DNA from: an uncultured Beijerinckiaceae bacterium
GTDB lineage: Bacteria; Pseudomonadota; Alphaproteobacteria; Rhizobiales; Beijerinckiaceae
Assembly: GCA_937863205.1 (NCBI GenBank)
Contig: CALMGA010000131.1
Coordinates: 1-15,130 of the forward strand
Length of the DNA stretch: 15,130 nt
Direction: 5' to 3'
In this document: positions 1 to 7,277 of the stretch, piece after piece
Numbering within the stretch: the stretch's first letter is position 1
Layout: the number at the start of each line of letters is the position of its first letter
Position numbers and translations under genes: made by a program
Notes under the pieces: model-generated
The model's input: only the letters and a program-made list of their open reading frames with translations
What the model was told of the DNA's origin: nothing
The model's database searches: none

Positions 1-769
1 AGCGGGCGGCGGTGCCGGCCAGGACCGCGCTCGTCTTGGCGCTCTCGCCGGCCGCGGTGGCGGTCGTCTGCGTCGCCACGCCGGCGAGCCAGTCCGCCAC
101 CGTGCGCAGGCGCGCCTGGATGAAGCTCTGCACGATCGAGAGCAGCACGTTGCTCACCGCCGCCCGGAAGGTTTCCTGGCCGCGGATCAGCCCGGTGATC
201 TGGCCGGCGACGCTCGACCCGACCTGTTCGAAGGACCGGCGGTAGTCGGCATCGACCTCGCGAAGGTAGGATCGCTCGATTTCCCCGCGCTTCAGGGCGG
301 ATTGCGCCGACAGCTCGTCGATCTGGCGCTGCGCGTCGGCGAAGGCGCGGGCGTTGTCGCGATAGGTCGACTGCAGGAAGGTGAGGTGGCGACGCTCGAT
401 CTCCTCGCGCTCGTCTTCCAGGGCGAGCAGCTGCGCCCGCTCCTCGTCGTGGCTCAGCTGCGAAAGCTGCGCCTCTTCCTTCACCTGGGATTGCTTGAGC
501 TTCACCGCGTCGAGCGCGATGTCGGTCTGGGCCCGGTCGCCGGCCCGCGCCACGGCTAGTTCGTCGTCGCTGCCGCGGCGCACGAGGTCGAGCCGCTGCG
601 CGGCGCCCGCGGCATAAGCCCGGGTCAGGGCGCCGTAGCTCAGGCCGACCTGATCGGCGCCGGCCTTCAGCACGGCGGTCGTGTCGGCGACGCCGCTGGT
701 GGCGGCATCGAGGCCGCGCCTGAGGTCGGAAACGTCGGCGGTGAAGACGATGCGGACGGTGTCGGCCAT
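1..769 (-). CDS. Phage tail tape measure protein, N-terminal part (runs off the left edge)
   Basis: The frame is open from the ATG at 769 to the window edge, giving about 256 residues without a stop. The start reads MADTVRIVFTADVSDLRRGL, followed by an Ala-rich helical region. A highly charged, coiled-coil-like stretch rich in Glu, Gln, Arg and Leu follows at about residues 75-175. A hydrophobic amphipathic segment comes next (around GQETFRAAVSNVLLSIVQSF, residues 205-235), of the type seen in tape measure proteins. Tape measure proteins set tail length and are ejected during DNA delivery. The position directly after the tail assembly chaperone frames fits this call. The Shine-Dalgarno sequence is weak (GAGAG upstream of the ATG). 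The C-terminus is not visible, so total length and any peptidase domain are unknown. Confidence 0.72.
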   Translation of the reverse strand, partial: MADTVRIVFTADVSDLRRGLDAATSGVADTTAVLKAGADQVGLSYGALTRAYAAGAAQRLDLVRRGSDDELAVARAGDRAQTDIALDAVKLKQSQVKEEAQLSQLSHDEERAQLLALEDEREEIERRHLTFLQSTYRDNARAFADAQRQIDELSAQSALKRGEIERSYLREVDADYRRSFEQVGSSVAGQITGLIRGQETFRAAVSNVLLSIVQSFIQARLRTVADWLAGVATQTTATAAGESAKTSAVLAGTAAR

Positions 770-805
770 ACGGGCTCTCGGGTCGGAGTTCCGGGTGCGG
801 GCGTT

Positions 806-1018
806 TCAGCGGGAAACGTTGCCGCTGGGAAAGCGCGCGATGAGCGCGCCGATGTTGCTGGGATCGGCCGGGCTGGGGCGGGGCGCGGGCTTGAGGCCGG
901 CCAGGGCGGCCAGGATCTCGTGGACCGGCGGAGTGGCGCGCCAATGCTTGAGCAGGGCGATCACGTCGCCCATCGGCATCGCGTCGATGGCTGCGGGCGT
1001 GTAGCCGCCGCCGGCCAT
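806..1018 (-). CDS. Tail assembly chaperone, downstream (T-like) frame
   Basis: From the first ATG this is a 70-residue protein (MAGGGYTPAAIDAMPMGDVI at the start). The frame stays open upstream and encodes ARPDWPALYARL just before the ATG. That stretch looks like part of the same conserved domain, from memory of related phage proteins. No Shine-Dalgarno sequence precedes the ATG at 1018, and no ATG, GTG or TTG occurs in the frame between the upstream overlap and 1018. The frame is -1 relative to the preceding gene, as expected for the T part of a G/GT chaperone pair. These proteins bind the tape measure protein and recruit tail tube subunits. If the frameshift occurs, this segment is made as the C-terminal part of a fusion rather than alone. 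Confidence 0.6.
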   Translation of the reverse strand: MAGGGYTPAAIDAMPMGDVIALLKHWRATPPVHEILAALAGLKPAPRPSPADPSNIGALIARFPSGNVSR

Positions 1019-1053
1019 CAGCCGGGCGTAGAGGGCCGGCCAGTCCGGCCGGG

Positions 1054-1374
1054 CTAGCCCGGCGCCGCCTCGCCGGGCCGGGCTTCCCCCAGCAGGTCGT
1101 CTCCGCCGGCGATGAAGCCGCCGAGCCGCAGAACGGTGGCCAGCGCGGCGGCGATCTCCGGCGCGCCGGCCTCCATCCCGTCGAGATCGGCCGCCGCCTG
1201 CGGATCGTCGCGCCCCAGCGCGATCCTGACGATGGCGACCGCCGCCGCCACCGTGCCCTGCGCGCTTTCGGCCTGGTACAGCAGCGGCTCGATCGCCTGC
1301 ACCTGCGCGACGGTGAGCGGGCGCACGCTCCAGCGCCGTCCGCCCAGCGCGATCTCCGCGGGTTGCAGCCTCAT
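1054..1374 (-). CDS. Tail assembly chaperone, upstream (G-like) frame; GTA gp10-like
   Basis: A 106-residue protein begins MRLQPAEIALGGRRWSVRPL. It is mostly helical, with an Ala-rich core and an acidic Gly-rich end (DDLLGEARPGEAAPG). The ATG at 1374 overlaps the major tail protein stop codon by one base (TGATG). A good ribosome site (GGAGG, 7-base spacing) lies inside the end of that gene. Position between major tail protein and tape measure is the fixed place of the tail assembly chaperone in siphophages and of gp10 in gene transfer agents. The family call rests mainly on position, size and the overlapping -1 frame downstream. The stop is TAG at 1054-1056. Confidence 0.6.
   Translation of the reverse strand: MRLQPAEIALGGRRWSVRPLTVAQVQAIEPLLYQAESAQGTVAAAVAIVRIALGRDDPQAAADLDGMEAGAPEIAAALATVLRLGGFIAGGDDLLGEARPGEAAPG
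1084..1092 (-). promoter_or_regulatory. Candidate -1 ribosomal frameshift site (GGGGGAA)
   Basis: On the minus strand the zero frame reads CTG GGG GAA, inside a run of five G. A peptidyl tRNA on GGG (1089-1087) can re-pair perfectly with GGG one base back. The shifted frame is then open into the downstream chaperone frame, and the zero frame ends 28 bases later at TAG. It is not a canonical X-XXY-YYZ heptamer, because the A-site codon would not re-pair fully, so the exact slip point is uncertain. Confidence 0.4.
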
Positions 1375-2111
1375 CACGACGCCTCCGCGAAGGACCAGCT
1401 CATCACCGTGCCGGTGGCATCGGCGAAGCAGGAGAAGTCGAACTCCGGCACCACGAAGTCTTCGAGTTTGGTGCCGAACGTCAGCTTGCTCGACGTGCAC
1501 GCGCGCAGCTTGAGCGACACCGCCTGCCCGTTGAAGGTGGTGAAGAACTGCGCGGCGAAGGTCGGGGTCGTGCCGGTGAGCTGGTTGAGCACGGGAAAGC
1601 TCTGGCCGGTGGCGGCGATCGCGTAGGTGTAGTTCAACAGCAGCGCCTTGCCGCTGTCGGCCGCGCTGAGCGTGTATGCCCCGCCGGCGACCGCATATTG
1701 CCCGGCGGCGGGCGCGCTCGCCACCTTGATGAGCGGCAGCCCGGTCGCGGCGTAGAGCGGGCCGAGGTCGTCGACGAGGGTGGCGCCGTTGGCCGGCGTC
1801 ACCGCGTAGGGCGCGCTGGCCGGCACGCTCGCCGCCTCGGCGAAGGCGGTGGCGACCTGGCCGGCGGTCGGCGTGACGCCATAGAACAGGCTGGCGAAGG
1901 CGAGGCCGGAGATGCGCGCAACCTTGGCCTTGCCGGTGGTCTTGATCGTGCCACGGGCGATGGCGACCGGATGCTGGAACTGCCCGTACAGCTCCTTGAT
2001 GCTGGCCGCCTCCTCGATGGTGACCTCCTGCACCAGGCCGAAGTTGACTGGCGTCGCGTTGACGATGTCGGTGCGCGTCCCGATCAGGACGCCGGAGCCG
2101 AAGCTGTACAT
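1374..2111 (-). CDS. Major tail tube protein
   Basis: The gene encodes 245 residues starting MYSFGSGVLIGTRTD. The N-terminal part (FGLVQEVTIEEAASIKELYG) and the C-terminal part (phrases such as KLTFGTKLEDF) fit a phage or GTA gp9-type tail tube protein that polymerises into the tail. GGAGA lies 6 bases before the ATG. Residues about 94-164 (from SVPASAPYAVT to LLLNYTYA) form a beta-rich module. It is very similar to residues 140-197 of the head-tail connector encoded at 3251-4018, and the similarity persists at DNA level. The module is probably an insertion in the tail tube fold. Placement before the chaperone and tape measure genes supports the call. Confidence 0.75.
   Translation of the reverse strand: MYSFGSGVLIGTRTDIVNATPVNFGLVQEVTIEEAASIKELYGQFQHPVAIARGTIKTTGKAKVARISGLAFASLFYGVTPTAGQVATAFAEAASVPASAPYAVTPANGATLVDDLGPLYAATGLPLIKVASAPAAGQYAVAGGAYTLSAADSGKALLLNYTYAIAATGQSFPVLNQLTGTTPTFAAQFFTTFNGQAVSLKLRACTSSKLTFGTKLEDFVVPEFDFSCFADATGTVMSWSFAEAS
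1800..1834. repeat. DNA copy 1 of a segment shared with the head-tail connector gene
   Basis: This 35-base stretch matches 3569-3603 at 32 of 35 positions in the same orientation. It lies in the start of the beta-rich module of the major tail protein (SVPASAPYAV). Confidence 0.7.
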
Positions 2112-2138
2112 GGGTGCTCTCCGATTGGCAGGGTGGGT

Positions 2139-2327
2139 TCAGTCTTGCGCCGGCTCGCCGAGCAAGGCGGCGAGGCGGCGCTTCAGCTCCTCCTTGGCGC
2201 CGTGGACGTGGTTCCAAACCTCCGTCGTGCGGGCCACGAGCGAGCCGTGGAAGGCTTGGAAGAACCAGTGCTCGACCAGCTGGTCGAGCTGCCGGACCTT
2301 GGCTTCCAGCTCGTCGGGATCTTGCAT
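2139..2327 (-). CDS. Small phage tail-region protein of unknown function
   Basis: A 62-residue protein starts MQDPDELEAKVRQLDQLVEH and is almost entirely predicted helix, with heptad-like Leu spacing. A strong Shine-Dalgarno sequence (AAGGAG, 6-base spacing) precedes the ATG at 2327. This makes it a real gene despite being embedded in a longer open frame. It lies between the tail completion gene and the major tail protein gene. No family was recognised. A small tail or regulatory accessory protein is possible. Confidence 0.6.
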   Translation of the reverse strand: MQDPDELEAKVRQLDQLVEHWFFQAFHGSLVARTTEVWNHVHGAKEELKRRLAALLGEPAQD

Positions 2328-2362
2328 GGTCGGCTCCTTGTCGCTCGGGAAAGGTTTGGAGA

Positions 2363-2800
2363 TCAGGGAAGGACGATCGTGACCGGCACCAGCAGCAGCC
2401 CGTCGCCGTCGAGGTCGCCGGGATCCTTCAACGGTTTGCCCTCGATCGAGCAGCGGTAGGCGGCCCCGCCCAGCGTGCAGCGCCCGAGCGCCGCATCCGC
2501 GCCGGCCGTCGCGAGCGCGGCATCGAGCGCGTCCATGATGGCGTTGAGCTGCGCCGCGCCGGGGCTGCCGGGATCGTGGGCGTCGACGTAGATGAAGAGG
2601 CGCAGCAGCAGCTTGCGCTTGGTCGTGCTGCTCGTGCCCTCGTAGCTTTCGCTGCCGCCCTCGAAAACGAAGCAGGCTGGGCGCATCGCCGGCGGCACGT
2701 CGCTCCATAGCTTCAGGCGGCGCGAGGGCGGCGCCGCCCAGCCGTAAGCCCCGGCGAGGCGCGCCACCAGGGCGCCGATCGCCTGTTCGCGGCTGCTCAT
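2363..2800 (-). CDS. Tail completion / tail terminator protein, DUF3168-like (GTA gp8-like)
   Basis: From the ATG at 2800 the product is 145 residues (MSSREQAIGALVARLAG). It shows an N-terminal helix, a beta strand rich in aromatic and hydrophobic residues (RPACFVFEGG), a second strand (LLLRLFIYVDAHD), an Ala-rich helix and a C-terminal strand (GLLLVPVTIVLP). This pattern fits DUF3168 and gp8-type proteins, which cap the tail tube at the head end. AAGGAG is 8 bases from the ATG at 2800 but only about 2 bases from the ATG at 2806, so 2800 is preferred. The order after the gp10-like gene matches HK97-type and GTA clusters. Confidence 0.65.
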   Translation of the reverse strand: MSSREQAIGALVARLAGAYGWAAPPSRRLKLWSDVPPAMRPACFVFEGGSESYEGTSSTTKRKLLLRLFIYVDAHDPGSPGAAQLNAIMDALDAALATAGADAALGRCTLGGAAYRCSIEGKPLKDPGDLDGDGLLLVPVTIVLP

Positions 2801-2813
2801 TGCCATGTCTCCT

Positions 2814-3248
2814 TCAGCCGGTGGCGAGCGCGTCGAGCACGGCTGCCTTGAGGCCGCTGTTGATCTCGTCGCGCAGGGCGTCGAGGGCGCTGCCGAAGGG
2901 CGCGCGGGCGGGGATCAGCGATCCCGGATGGTGGACGCGCCGGGCGAACACGGCTCCGCCGCCCCCCGCGAAGGCCAGCGCTTGAGCCTTGACCGGCACG
3001 ATGTCGTGCGCCGGCGTCCGCCCGCCGTATTCCTGGATGGCGGCGTAGGGCACGCCGTTCGAGCCGACGCCGACGCTGATCTCGTCGGCGCCAAGGACGA
3101 AGTCGGTCGTGACCGACGCCCGCAGCGCGCCGGAGCGAGCCTGCAGCACGTCGCCCGACAGGTTGGCCTCGACGGTCGCGAGAAGGCGAGCCTGCAGCGC
3201 CGCAGCCCGCTCGCGCAGGGCGGCCGTCACGTCGTCGATGTCCGACAT
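2814..3248 (-). CDS. HK97 gp10-like tail component
   Basis: The gene encodes 144 residues starting MSDIDDVTAALRERAAALQA. A long N-terminal helix is followed by a short beta region. It ends in the family-like stretch PYAAIQEYGGRTPAHDIVPV and then a Gly-rich turn with PARAPFGSALDALRDEI. The phrase AAIQEYGG is typical of HK97 gp10 proteins, which take part in the head-tail interface. The ATG lies 2 bases after the connector stop codon and has no clear Shine-Dalgarno sequence, so it is probably translated by coupling. Confidence 0.75.
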   Translation of the reverse strand: MSDIDDVTAALRERAAALQARLLATVEANLSGDVLQARSGALRASVTTDFVLGADEISVGVGSNGVPYAAIQEYGGRTPAHDIVPVKAQALAFAGGGGAVFARRVHHPGSLIPARAPFGSALDALRDEINSGLKAAVLDALATG

Positions 3249-3250
3249 CG

Positions 3251-4018
3251 CTAGCGCGCCACGCGGCGGTAGGGCTGCAGCAGGCGCGACACCGAGTCGG
3301 GCACCGCCTTGACGACGAAGCTCACCGTTTCCTGGCCGCCCAGCGTCTTCGCGCTCTGCCCGATGCGGCTGCGCGCGGCATAGCGGTCGGCGACCCAGTC
3401 CAGCGCCGCGCGGGCGAGGTCGGCCGGCACGTAGCCGTAGGAGAGCGCGACCGCGGCGCCGGCCGCCTGCGCCGTGAAGGTGTAAACGCCGCCGGCCGCC
3501 GTGTAGGGGCCCGGCGCCCCGGCGACGCCGGTGTCGAGCGACCACCGGCCGAAGGGAGCGGAAGCGCTCACCGTGTAGGGCGCGCTGGTGGGCACGCTCG
3601 CCGTTTCGCCGAGGATCTCGTAGCCGGCTCGGTAGGTCAGCGCGACGTTGCCGGTGCCGGGAGCGAAGCGCCCGCCGCGCAGCGACACCCGCTGCATCGT
3701 GCCCGGCGGCGCGGGATCGGCGGCATCGAGCACGGTGCCGCTCTGTCCCGGCTGCGCCGAGGCCGCCACCGGCGTGCCGTCGCCCGAGCACGAGATCAGG
3801 CTCGTCGCCGGCCAGTGCCGCAGCGCCAAGCTGGCCTCGCCGCCGCCGTCCAGCACCTCGGTCACGGTTTGCGGCAGGACGAAGCGGCCGAGGTCGGCCA
3901 GGATCGCCTGGCTGACGGCCGTGATCAGCGAGGCGAGCACCGCGTCGTCGGTGCTGCTGGTGAGGCCGAGCCAAGCCTTGCAGTCGGCAAGGGCGGCGAG
4001 GTCGAGGGGCGCACTCAC
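3251..4018 (-). CDS. Head-tail connector (gp6-like adaptor) with an inserted beta module
   Basis: The product is 255 residues. The GTG start at 4018 overlaps the preceding gene's stop as GTGA. The N-terminus (LADCKAWLGLTSSTDDAVLA) is the helical start typical of phage gp6 head-tail connectors, which form the ring below the portal. Such connectors are often nearer 100-200 residues. The extra length includes residues about 140-197 (SVPTSAPYTVSASAP to ALSYGYV), which closely resembles a module in the major tail protein. The C-terminal part (ALDWVADRYAARSRIG) returns to connector-like helices. The stop is TAG, showing that UAG terminates in this genome. Confidence 0.72.
   Translation of the reverse strand: MSAPLDLAALADCKAWLGLTSSTDDAVLASLITAVSQAILADLGRFVLPQTVTEVLDGGGEASLALRHWPATSLISCSGDGTPVAASAQPGQSGTVLDAADPAPPGTMQRVSLRGGRFAPGTGNVALTYRAGYEILGETASVPTSAPYTVSASAPFGRWSLDTGVAGAPGPYTAAGGVYTFTAQAAGAAVALSYGYVPADLARAALDWVADRYAARSRIGQSAKTLGGQETVSFVVKAVPDSVSRLLQPYRRVAR
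3569..3603. repeat. DNA copy 2 of a segment shared with the major tail protein gene
   Basis: This stretch matches 1800-1834 at 32 of 35 positions in the same orientation. It encodes the start of the shared beta module in the connector (SVPTSAPYTV). Confidence 0.7.
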
Positions 4019-4263
4019 CGCGCCCGCCGCCCGCTCTTCGCCGGTTCGGCGCGCTGGTCGGCGCCCGTGTCGGCCTCCTTGCCAGTGCCGTTGCCGCCGT
4101 TCTGGTCGGCGCCGGCCGGCTTGTCGGCGACCGGTGCGAGCCCGTGCGGCGCGAGGTCGGCGGCGGCAGCCGGGTCGACCTCGACCGTGCCGTCGGCGGC
4201 CACGGCGAGCTGTTCGCCGGCGTGGGAAAGGGCGGCGCAACCTTCGGGGAGGCGGAACTTCAC
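4015..4263 (-). CDS. Small acidic/Ala-Gly-rich head protein of unknown function
   Basis: An 82-residue protein has a GTG start at 4263, preceded by GGAGG at 5 bases, just after the capsid gene stop. The N-terminal half (FRLPEGCAALSHAGEQLAVA) looks like a small folded domain. The C-terminal half is low-complexity and disordered, rich in Ala, Asp, Gly and Lys. Its TGA overlaps the connector GTG. Small proteins in this slot are common in HK97-type clusters, but no family was recognised. Confidence 0.62.
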   Translation of the reverse strand: MKFRLPEGCAALSHAGEQLAVAADGTVEVDPAAAADLAPHGLAPVADKPAGADQNGGNGTGKEADTGADQRAEPAKSGRRAR

Positions 4264-4273
4264 GTGCGCCTCC

Positions 4274-5791
4274 TCAGCCGTTGCCGATGTTGGTGATGAC
4301 CGCCATCGCCGGCGGGAAGTAATGCTGCAGCACTTCGTCGGCGTAGACGCCGTATTCGTAGCGGCGCGAGCGCATCGGCCATTCGATCTGGTAGTAGTCC
4401 TGCCGGGTGCGGATCTGCATCAGGTTGCCGACGCCGGCGAGCGGGTAGGGCAGGGTGGCCGTCGTCATCAGCAGCGTGCCGGCCGGCATATTGGGATGCA
4501 AACGGATATCGAGCGTGCTGCCGCCCTGCATGGAGAAGCGGTTGAGGTAGGATCGCACCATCACCCCGCCGCCGACGAGGTCGTCGCTGACGTCGCGGAC
4601 GAAGCGCAGCGCCGTGGCGCCGACGCCGGTGACGATCTTGCGCGACACGTTCAGCGCTTCCTGGGAGGAAACCCAGATCGTATCGGGCGACAACCGGTGT
4701 CCGTCCCACATCGCCTTCAGCACCGCGTCGATCTCGACGATGCCGCCGGCGCCGTCGGAGGTGAGCGGCGTGCCGGTGCCGGCCGTGCCCTGCGGCTGCA
4801 CCGTCACGGTGGCGCCCGAGCCGGCCTTCAGCGCCTGGGTGACGAGGCCGTCGAAGGCGAGGGCGTTGGTGGAGTTGTCGTTGGGTCCGAGCGAGGCGGC
4901 GGTCTGCGCGCCGTTGGCGTTGGCGGTGATCGCCAGGGAAGCGAGCGCCGTGACGGCGCCGAGCACTTCCGCGCCGGCGGCACCCCAGAACCAGGCGTAG
5001 CCGAGCGCGCCGGAGACCGGCGCCACGGAAGCGCGCACGGCATGGGTGGCGTTGCCGTCGTTGGCGGTGGTGAGGAGGGCGTTGGCCGAGCGCCGCGCCG
5101 CGCCGCCGCCGAAGGTGTCGGTGGTGCCGTCGGCGTTGGTCCGGGTGATCTGGCCCTGGATGCCGCCGGCGAGCGTGGCGTTGAGCACGCCGTCGTGGGT
5201 CAGCGCCACGCAGACCACGGAAAGCGCCGTGTTGGCGGCGAGCGAGCCGCCGGTTCCGACGTCGCTGAGCGTCGGCGTCGGCGTGGTGCCGAGCGCGATC
5301 GAGGCGTTGCCGCCCAGGATCATCGCCTCCTCGCCGATCATCAGCGATTCCAGCCCCGTCTTGGCGGCAACCGCGCGGATGTCGTCGAAGCCCTGGCCGG
5401 CGTACTGCGCCTCGAAGTCGACCGAGGTTTCGACGCCGATGCCCCTGTAGGCGGCGGAATAGTCCTGCGTCGCCACGGCGAGCACGCCGCCGCGGTTGGC
5501 CGCCGACACGCCGAAGCGCAGCCCCTGCGTGTTGATGGCGGTGATCGCCCGCCAGTTCGCCTGCAAACCGCCGCGGCCGCTGACGCGCGGGATCATGTTT
5601 CGCAGCGGGGTCGGCACGGGATACAGGAACTTGGCGCCGAGTTCGAGGTCGTAGAAGGTGAGGCCGGAGGTGGCGCTCATGGATTCGGTGAAGGTGCTCT
5701 TGGCCAGCGCCTCGCCGTTGAGCGAGCCCAGCGGCCGCTGCTGTGCGGTCTTCAGGCCGGAGATGACGTCCTGGATATCGGTTGAGGGCAT
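4274..5791 (-). CDS. Major capsid protein with an inserted Ig-like domain
   Basis: From the ATG at 5791 the product is 505 residues. GGAGA lies 5 bases upstream, inside an earlier in-frame ATG at 5803 that would add four residues. The N-terminal region (to about 160) and C-terminal region (from about 345, with MWDGHRLSPDTIWVSSQEAL) fit an HK97-fold capsid subunit. The end (YYQIEWPMRSRRYEYGVYAD) contacts the typical capsid C-terminal motif. Residues about 165-310 look like an insertion rich in Ala, Gly, Thr and Val, with GYAWFWGAAGAEVLGAVTAL, suggesting an Ig or fibronectin-like surface domain. The neighbours (protease upstream, connector downstream) fit. The fold call is by pattern, not by alignment. 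Confidence 0.82.
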   Translation of the reverse strand: MPSTDIQDVISGLKTAQQRPLGSLNGEALAKSTFTESMSATSGLTFYDLELGAKFLYPVPTPLRNMIPRVSGRGGLQANWRAITAINTQGLRFGVSAANRGGVLAVATQDYSAAYRGIGVETSVDFEAQYAGQGFDDIRAVAAKTGLESLMIGEEAMILGGNASIALGTTPTPTLSDVGTGGSLAANTALSVVCVALTHDGVLNATLAGGIQGQITRTNADGTTDTFGGGAARRSANALLTTANDGNATHAVRASVAPVSGALGYAWFWGAAGAEVLGAVTALASLAITANANGAQTAASLGPNDNSTNALAFDGLVTQALKAGSGATVTVQPQGTAGTGTPLTSDGAGGIVEIDAVLKAMWDGHRLSPDTIWVSSQEALNVSRKIVTGVGATALRFVRDVSDDLVGGGVMVRSYLNRFSMQGGSTLDIRLHPNMPAGTLLMTTATLPYPLAGVGNLMQIRTRQDYYQIEWPMRSRRYEYGVYADEVLQHYFPPAMAVITNIGNG

Positions 5792-5864
5792 GGTGTTCTC
5801 CATTTGGCGTCGTTGCCTCGCCCGCCTGCGGGAGAGAGCCGTTTCGTTTCGGTTGAGGTTTCGG

Positions 5865-6817
5865 TCAGCGCCTCTGGCGCTGCGCCAGTTTGATCGCCAA
5901 CAGGCTGAGGGTGCCGGGATCGGCGAGCAGCGCTTCCACGTCGGCGGCCCGCTCCTCGCCGCAACCGTCGTAGCCCTTGGTGACGGCGCGCAGGCCGGGC
6001 GCGAAGGGTAGCGGCTGGGGCTGCGACTCGATCGTCTCCAACCGCGCCGACAAGCCGGCCACCGCCTCGTCGACGGCCTTGCTGACGATGTTGCCGACGC
6101 TTTGCGTGAGCGCGTCGCCCAAGCCGGCGAGGCGCTTGGCCAGCAACAGGTCGAGCGCGTCGAGCCCGCCGAGGCTGCCGGCGGCGAGCGCCTTGTGCGC
6201 GGGGCAGCAGGCGCCAAGCTCGACCGAGGTATCGTGCATCGCCTGGATGCGCTCGGCATCGGCGGCGCTGTTGCGCGCGCCGATTTTGTCGAAGGCGGCG
6301 CTGTTGCGTGCGCCGGTCTTGTTGCCATCCTCCCGGAACGGCCGCCACTCGTGCGAGCCGTCGGCCTTGATCATCTCGAAGCGGGCCTCGGCGAGGCAGG
6401 GCAGGTCGACGAGGCTGATCTCGTGGGGGTCGGCGGTATAGCGGGTGGCGCCGCTCTCGTCCGTCCAGCGCCGGGCATAGGCGCCTGACTGAAGCCGGTG
6501 TAGACGCCCTCCGCCACCTTGCTCCATTCGGCATCGTCGACGACCTTGGCGCAGATCTCGATCTGCTTGGCCTCGTCGTTGAAGGTGAGCGCCGTGACCT
6601 TGCCGGCGGCGACCTGCCCGTGCATGGCGCGCAGGTTGCCGTAGCTCTTGCCGCCCGTGGAGGCGGCGATCGCCCGCGACCACTTCTCGTAGAACGGCTT
6701 GGTCGATGCGTAGTCGCAGATCTCGCCGGCGCGGTCGGCGGTCTCGGCCGTGGCCAGGCCGTAGACGAGGCGGCGCGCGGCGTCGACCTTGGTGATGGGG
6801 ATGTCGAGGCGCAGCAT
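5865..6817 (-). pseudogene. Prohead protease, XkdF-like serine protease domain, split by a one-base frameshift
   Basis: The first frame starts at the ATG at 6817 (AGGGAG at 5 bases) and encodes a protease domain: LVYGLATAETADRAGEICDY, then the candidate His in RAMHG and the candidate nucleophile Ser in VYTGFSQ. At about 6484-6485 the frame is lost, although the other frame continues the same protein (GAYARRWTDESGATRYTA, then PHEISLVDLPCLAEARFE). Adding one G gives GFSQGAYARRW, so a single G was probably deleted. The restored protein is about 317 residues, with a helical Ala-rich tail that may act as scaffold. The protease would cleave capsid precursors during head maturation. Either a genuine mutation or a sequencing error explains the break. 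Confidence 0.8.
6261..6326. repeat. Tandem duplication of a 33-base unit inside the protease gene
   Basis: Two adjacent 33-base units (6261-6293 and 6294-6326) begin with the same GGCGGCGCTGTTGCG and differ at few positions over the first 26 bases. They keep the reading frame and encode GARNSAAFDK followed by GARNSAADAE. Confidence 0.75.
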
Positions 6818-6843
6818 GGAGGCTCCCTGGTGGACGAACGGAA

Positions 6844-6866
6844 ACGCCCCGCGGATGGCGGGGCGT
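6844..6866 (-). terminator. GC-rich hairpin, terminator-like
   Basis: The arms 6844-6852 and 6858-6866 are perfectly complementary over 9 bases, with a 5-base loop. Read on the minus strand, the hairpin is followed by TTTC, a short T-run. It lies between the frameshifted small gene and the protease gene in the late operon. It may end or attenuate transcription, or process the mRNA. Confidence 0.55.
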
Positions 6867-6908
6867 GGGACGGCGGTATGCGAAGGACGTCCGGCAGGGC
6901 CGGGATGG

Positions 6909-7263
6909 TTAACGTTGAGACGACCCGTCCAGCGGCTCGCAGGTGCAGGTCCAGCCCCGCCAGCCGATCAGGAGGTTGCCGGACAGACGGCGCTCGCCGG
7001 CGGCGACGAGGATTTCGAGCCCGTCCGCGACGGCGACGGGCACACGTCGGAGGGTCGGCTGATCCAACGCCGTAAGGTCGGAGAAGGTCAGCGAGAAGCC
7101 GTCGCCGAGCTCAGTGACGAGGCCATCGCTGTTCCGGATCGAATAAGCCCAGCGGAAGTACCAGAGGCCGCTTGCAGCCAAGCTCGTCCTGTTGCCAGCG
7201 CTGCAGCATCGGGTCGGCAAGGAGCTTGGCGACGGCCGAGCGGCTCAGGACGATGCGGGGCAT
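6909..7263 (-). pseudogene. Small phage protein of unknown function, frameshifted
   Basis: The ATG at 7263 has a strong ribosome site (GGAAGGGA). The frame starts MPRIVLSRSAVAKLLADPML and carries RWQQDELGCKRP before it becomes out of register. A second frame, displaced by one base, continues with LWYFRWAYSIRNSDGLVTEL and runs to a stop at 6909. The switch lies near 7165-7180. The joined product would be about 117 residues, with Trp-rich beta-like segments and a C-terminal LSGNLLIGWRGW stretch. It sits between the toxin-like insert and the protease gene. I did not recognise the family. Confidence 0.6.
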
Positions 7264-7277
7264 GCGCGTCCCTTCCG

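Noticed and set aside
3815..5785. A 656-codon open frame on the plus strand across the capsid and connector genes
   Set aside because: It is antisense to well-supported minus-strand genes, has Arg/Gly/Ala-biased composition and no recognisable domain. High GC produces such mirror frames.
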